DNA of 64,000 nucleotides from Deltaproteobacteria bacterium (GTDB lineage: Bacteria; Desulfobacterota; DSM-4660; Desulfatiglandales; Desulfatiglandaceae), in contig JAFDIV010000010.1 of assembly GCA_019307815.1 (NCBI GenBank), positions 62,001-126,000 on the forward strand. Reading direction: 5' to 3'. The notes under the pieces are model-generated. The model was not told where the DNA came from, did no database searches, and saw nothing but the letters and a program-made list of their open reading frames with translations. Position numbers and translations under genes: made by a program. Each line of letters begins with the position of its first letter. Within the stretch, counting starts at the first letter, position 1. Below are positions 61,137 through 64,000 of the stretch, piece after piece.

Positions 61137-62966
61137 ATGACTACTTTTGCAGGACAACTTCTCAGGATAAACCTCACTAACAAAACTAGTCGCATTGAGA
61201 CAATCCCCGAAGAATATCTCGAAAAGTTTATATCCGCTCGCGGGTTAGGGAGCAAATATCTTTATGACGAGCTTAAGCCTGGGATAGATCCATTGTCACC
61301 TGAAAATAAACTTATCATGCTGATAGGCGTGTTGGGGGGAACAGGCCTTCAGGGATTTTCCAAATGGGCTGTTGTCACCAAAAGTCCTCTCACAGGGACG
61401 ATTTTCCGTTCATATACCGGGGGAAACTTCGGAGTATGGATGAAGTTTGCCGGATATGACATGATCATACTGGAAGGTAAAGCCGAGAGATTATCATACG
61501 TACATATTGACTCTCAGGATGTCCATTTCCACGCAGCAGACGAACTTGGCGGGCTGGATCCAAGGAACGTACAGAGAATACTTAAGGAAAGACATGGGGC
61601 CAGAACCAGTTCCGCTTGTATCGGCCTTGCAGGCGAAAAACTTGTACGCTATGCGGTAATTACCTCTGATGAACGCACTGCATCCAGGGGCGGAGTTGGC
61701 GCTGTGATGGGCTCTAAGAATCTTAAGGCCGTTTCTATAAATGTGCCCGTAAGAAAATTCACACCCTTTGACGAACCGAAATTCAAAAATCTTATAAGGG
61801 CCCAAATAGAAATGCTTCGGGAAAATCCCAGGCGGAAAAATATGAATACATTTGGCACACCTTATATAACCCTGGGTCTGGAAAAAAAGGGCATCCTTCC
61901 AGTAAAGAATTTCCAAGAGGGAAGCATTCAAGGGATAGAGGAAATCTCTGGTGAAAAATTTTATGCGCTAAAGAGGGCTAAGTCAGGATGTTACGGTTGC
62001 ATGACCAGGTGCGGTGGAATGCGTGATGTAACCGCTGGCCCATTAAAGGGAACCCAGATCGATGGACCAGAGTATGAAAGCATCTATGCATTTGGTCCAA
62101 ATCTAGGCATTACCGATAAGCAATTCATTATTAATGCCAACGCAATGTGTGATTATTATGGCATTGACACAATCAGCACCGGAGTCTGTATTGCCTTTAC
62201 ATGTGAGCTCCTTGAAAAAGGACTCATTTCCCCTGCCGATGTCGATGGTCTCGAGCTCAACTGGGGTAACAAAGATGCCATACTTACTTTGACCGAAAAA
62301 ATAGGTAAGAGGGAGGGTATCGGAAAGATTCTGGGTGAAGGGGTCAAGCGGACAGCTGAATATTTTGACAAGAACGCCTCAGACTATGCCGTTCATATTA
62401 AAGGTCTTGAACTCCCTGGATACGAACCCAGGGCTGTCAAAGGGTACGCCTTGAGTATGGCTACATCAAACATAGGAGGAAGCCATATGTACGGTCGTCC
62501 ACGCCCTGAACTTGCGGGGAAAATTGACCCCTTTACTGAAGAAGGAAAAGGAGAGTCAATTGCTCAAGTGCAAAAGGAGCAGGCAATAGAGGACTCTCTG
62601 ATTGCTTGCACCTTTGGAAACTCAGGGCTTAATATGGAAAAATATTCGGAATTTCTCATGGCTGCAACCGGCATAGATGCATATTCAAGTCCAGACAAGC
62701 TAATGAAAATAGGCGAACGGATCATCTGTCTCGAACGTTGTTTCAACATAAGGGAGGGGCTACGTCGCAGAGATGACGCTCTTCCTGTTCGAATGACCAA
62801 AGAGCCTCTGAAAAATGCCGGAGAAGCAAGCGGCCAAATTGTGAGCAAACTGGACGCGCTCCTAGATGAATACTATGAATGTATGGGCTATTCAAAGGAA
62901 GGCGTACCAAAAAAGGAAAAGATTAGGGAACTAGGCCTTGAAGAAGTGCTCCGTGACCTAGATTAA
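61137..62966 (+). CDS. Tungsten-containing aldehyde:ferredoxin oxidoreductase (AOR 2)
   Basis: A 609-residue AOR. Cluster ligands are Cys285, Cys288, Cys292 and Cys491. It has the usual N-terminus with Gly-Gln-Leu-Leu-Arg-Ile-Asn-Leu-Thr, Arg-Gly-Leu-Gly-Ser-Lys-Tyr and the pterin segment Asp-Gly-Pro-Glu-Tyr-Glu. It should interconvert an aldehyde and an acid. The acid would then be the substrate of the PaaK-like ligase upstream. TTGGAGGAAG precedes the ATG. It is clearly distinct from the AOR at 12523. Confidence 0.93.
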   Translation: MTTFAGQLLRINLTNKTSRIETIPEEYLEKFISARGLGSKYLYDELKPGIDPLSPENKLIMLIGVLGGTGLQGFSKWAVVTKSPLTGTIFRSYTGGNFGVWMKFAGYDMIILEGKAERLSYVHIDSQDVHFHAADELGGLDPRNVQRILKERHGARTSSACIGLAGEKLVRYAVITSDERTASRGGVGAVMGSKNLKAVSINVPVRKFTPFDEPKFKNLIRAQIEMLRENPRRKNMNTFGTPYITLGLEKKGILPVKNFQEGSIQGIEEISGEKFYALKRAKSGCYGCMTRCGGMRDVTAGPLKGTQIDGPEYESIYAFGPNLGITDKQFIINANAMCDYYGIDTISTGVCIAFTCELLEKGLISPADVDGLELNWGNKDAILTLTEKIGKREGIGKILGEGVKRTAEYFDKNASDYAVHIKGLELPGYEPRAVKGYALSMATSNIGGSHMYGRPRPELAGKIDPFTEEGKGESIAQVQKEQAIEDSLIACTFGNSGLNMEKYSEFLMAATGIDAYSSPDKLMKIGERIICLERCFNIREGLRRRDDALPVRMTKEPLKNAGEASGQIVSKLDALLDEYYECMGYSKEGVPKKEKIRELGLEEVLRDLD

Positions 62967-63098
62967 AGGCCACGGTTATGAAATATGCCCATTCTTTTGC
63001 CGGGTCATAAAGGTACTTGATACCTAATTGCGGCAAATGCCTAGCTCCTAGCTCGAATACCTGGGAGATGCAAACCCCCTCAGGCAAAGGAGACCGAG

Positions 63099-63767
63099 GT
63101 GGCCCTTAATCGCAATAGCAACAGATTTTTTTCTGGAATAACCTCCCAGAAAGAAATAAAGCATCTGGAGCACCGACTTAGAAACATAGTAAAGCCCTTA
63201 CTTGAAAAAGCGAGGCCAGGAGACTACCGCCACACTCTCCGAAGCGTTGCGTATGGAAAGCTTTTGCTTATCTATGAAGACGGAGATCCGGAAATAGTCC
63301 TTCCCGCGCTCTATCTCCATGATATCGGGTGGAGCAAAGTTGATTTCAGAGATTTTATTGCTGCGCCCACATTTGCCATGAAAAGGCAAAGTCTAAGCTT
63401 TGATGCCCATATGAAATACGGAGCCGTCATGGCCAGGGATATACTTAGGAGGATTGGCTTTGAGGCTTCATCAATCGACCTTATTTCATTAATTATATCA
63501 ATACACGATTACCCAGAAAAAGTTTTTGATATGAAAAACCCCTCTGCTACCTTGGTGGTTGAGGCAGATCGGTTAGACCGCTTTGGACCCGCCGGAAGAA
63601 AGAGGCTCAAAACGGTTTTTGGATTGGAAAATCATCAACAAGATAAAATATTGGCGCTTACTAAGGGAATGGAAGGGTTGGTGGACAAGTGGTTCAGGAC
63701 AAAAACAGCCAAAAGCCTGGCCATAAAGATGGGAACAAAAAATGGGTTGCTATCTGCTCCAATATAA
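63099..63767 (+). CDS. HD-domain phosphohydrolase
   Basis: A 222-residue HD-superfamily protein. The metal residues are His45, the His74-Asp75 doublet in Leu-Tyr-Leu-His-Asp-Ile-Gly, His141 or so in Ile-Ser-Ile-His-Asp-Tyr, and Asp in Glu-Ala-Asp-Arg-Leu-Asp. It is likely a metal-dependent hydrolase of a nucleotide or organic phosphate. The GTG start follows AAAGGAG. With DUF89 it is the second phosphate hydrolase in an operon that also has a phosphotransferase. Confidence 0.87.
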   Translation: MALNRNSNRFFSGITSQKEIKHLEHRLRNIVKPLLEKARPGDYRHTLRSVAYGKLLLIYEDGDPEIVLPALYLHDIGWSKVDFRDFIAAPTFAMKRQSLSFDAHMKYGAVMARDILRRIGFEASSIDLISLIISIHDYPEKVFDMKNPSATLVVEADRLDRFGPAGRKRLKTVFGLENHQQDKILALTKGMEGLVDKWFRTKTAKSLAIKMGTKNGLLSAPI

Positions 63768-63916
63768 CCCCCTGGACTTGAACTCAAGGCTTACTCGCTG
63801 ACCGTGGTAAATTTATAGGGCATTTTCCATTACGCCTATTGGCATTAAAGGTATACAGCCAGCACCATGCGGTAGTGACATCTAAATCCGGGATAGCCCT
63901 AAAACTGGAGGGAGGA

Positions 63917-64000
63917 ATGAAGGAGAAAGGATTGGTATATTGGTTTCAAGACCTCTGTAAAGACTATAATGAAATAGTGGGCAAAAAATGTGCCAATCTT
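63917..64000 (+). CDS. PEP-synthase-like ATP-binding subunit (5' end only)
   Basis: Twenty-eight codons are visible to the window end, starting at the ATG with GGAGGGAGG upstream. Leu-Val-Tyr-Trp-Phe-Gln-Asp-Leu and Ile-Val-Gly-Lys-Lys-Cys-Ala-Asn-Leu closely match the start of the PEP synthase/pyruvate phosphate dikinase ATP-grasp domain (Gly-Gly-Lys-Ala/Cys-Ala-Asn-Leu). It is most likely the ATP-binding partner of the phosphohistidine protein at 57695. Only the beginning can be judged. Confidence 0.7.
   Translation, partial: MKEKGLVYWFQDLCKDYNEIVGKKCANL

Overview
The window looks like part of the chromosome of a strictly anaerobic deltaproteobacterium (Desulfobacterota type). The reasons are two tungsten/molybdenum aldehyde:ferredoxin oxidoreductases, an ETF-linked membrane Fe-S oxidoreductase, a PaaK-type CoA ligase, a flagellin with a sigma-28 promoter, and folP/coaX/ftsH in a typical delta order. 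This placement is inferred from gene content; there is no rRNA or tRNA in the window to confirm it.

Layout. 1-5.7 kb (minus): an FHA-GAF-PAS sensor cut by the window edge, a receiver-only response regulator, a membrane coiled-coil protein with a RelE-like C-terminus, and a 772-aa TPR lipoprotein. 6.1-8.8 kb (plus): a GHMP sugar kinase and a radical SAM protein. 9-16.5 kb: an AAA/DUF4143 ATPase, larB, a flavodoxin-like protein, a first AOR, a small helical protein and a fatty-acid CoA ligase. 16.7-22 kb (minus): ldcA, coaX, folP, ftsH. 22.3-25.3 kb: a DUF4301 protein, an MntA-HepT toxin pair and a decayed vapBC locus.

25.7-43.2 kb (plus) is a long surface-glycan island. A first, AT-richer part holds a FemAB-like transferase, a sugar aminotransferase, a GNAT, an epimerase, a GH130-like beta-propeller, a sulfotransferase and a 1054-residue GT2-sulfotransferase-GT2-TPR protein. 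It runs into three GT2-TPR proteins and one GT-B-like protein ending directly at flagellin. I read this as a flagellin glycosylation locus that builds and attaches a modified, possibly sulfated glycan. Flagellin has its own sigma-28 promoter, embedded in the end of the last glycosyltransferase gene.

43.4-45.1 kb is a toxin-antitoxin cluster with well-formed palindromic operators. 45.2-49 kb (minus) carries a nitroreductase, a small protein, a J-domain protein, and efp-epmA in overlapping frames.

50-64 kb is the most interesting part: a LysR regulator diverging, over a palindromic shared promoter, from a catabolic-looking operon. The operon encodes a membrane ETF:quinone-type Fe-S oxidoreductase, EtfA, EtfB, a phytoene-desaturase-like flavoprotein, an SDR, a DUF89 protein, a protein with a PEP-synthase phosphohistidine domain, a PaaK-like CoA ligase, a 61-aa protein, a second AOR, an HD phosphohydrolase, and, cut by the window end, the ATP-binding subunit of a PEP-synthase-like enzyme. 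The split phosphotransferase resembles phenylphosphate synthase in layout. This suggests ATP-dependent phosphorylation of an alcohol or phenol, followed by oxidation and CoA activation with electrons passed through ETF to quinone. The substrate is unknown.

Most intergenic gaps between 1 and 24 kb and between 46 and 47.5 kb are filled with several families of short, degenerate, dispersed repeats. They are far less evident in the glycan island and in the 50-64 kb operon.
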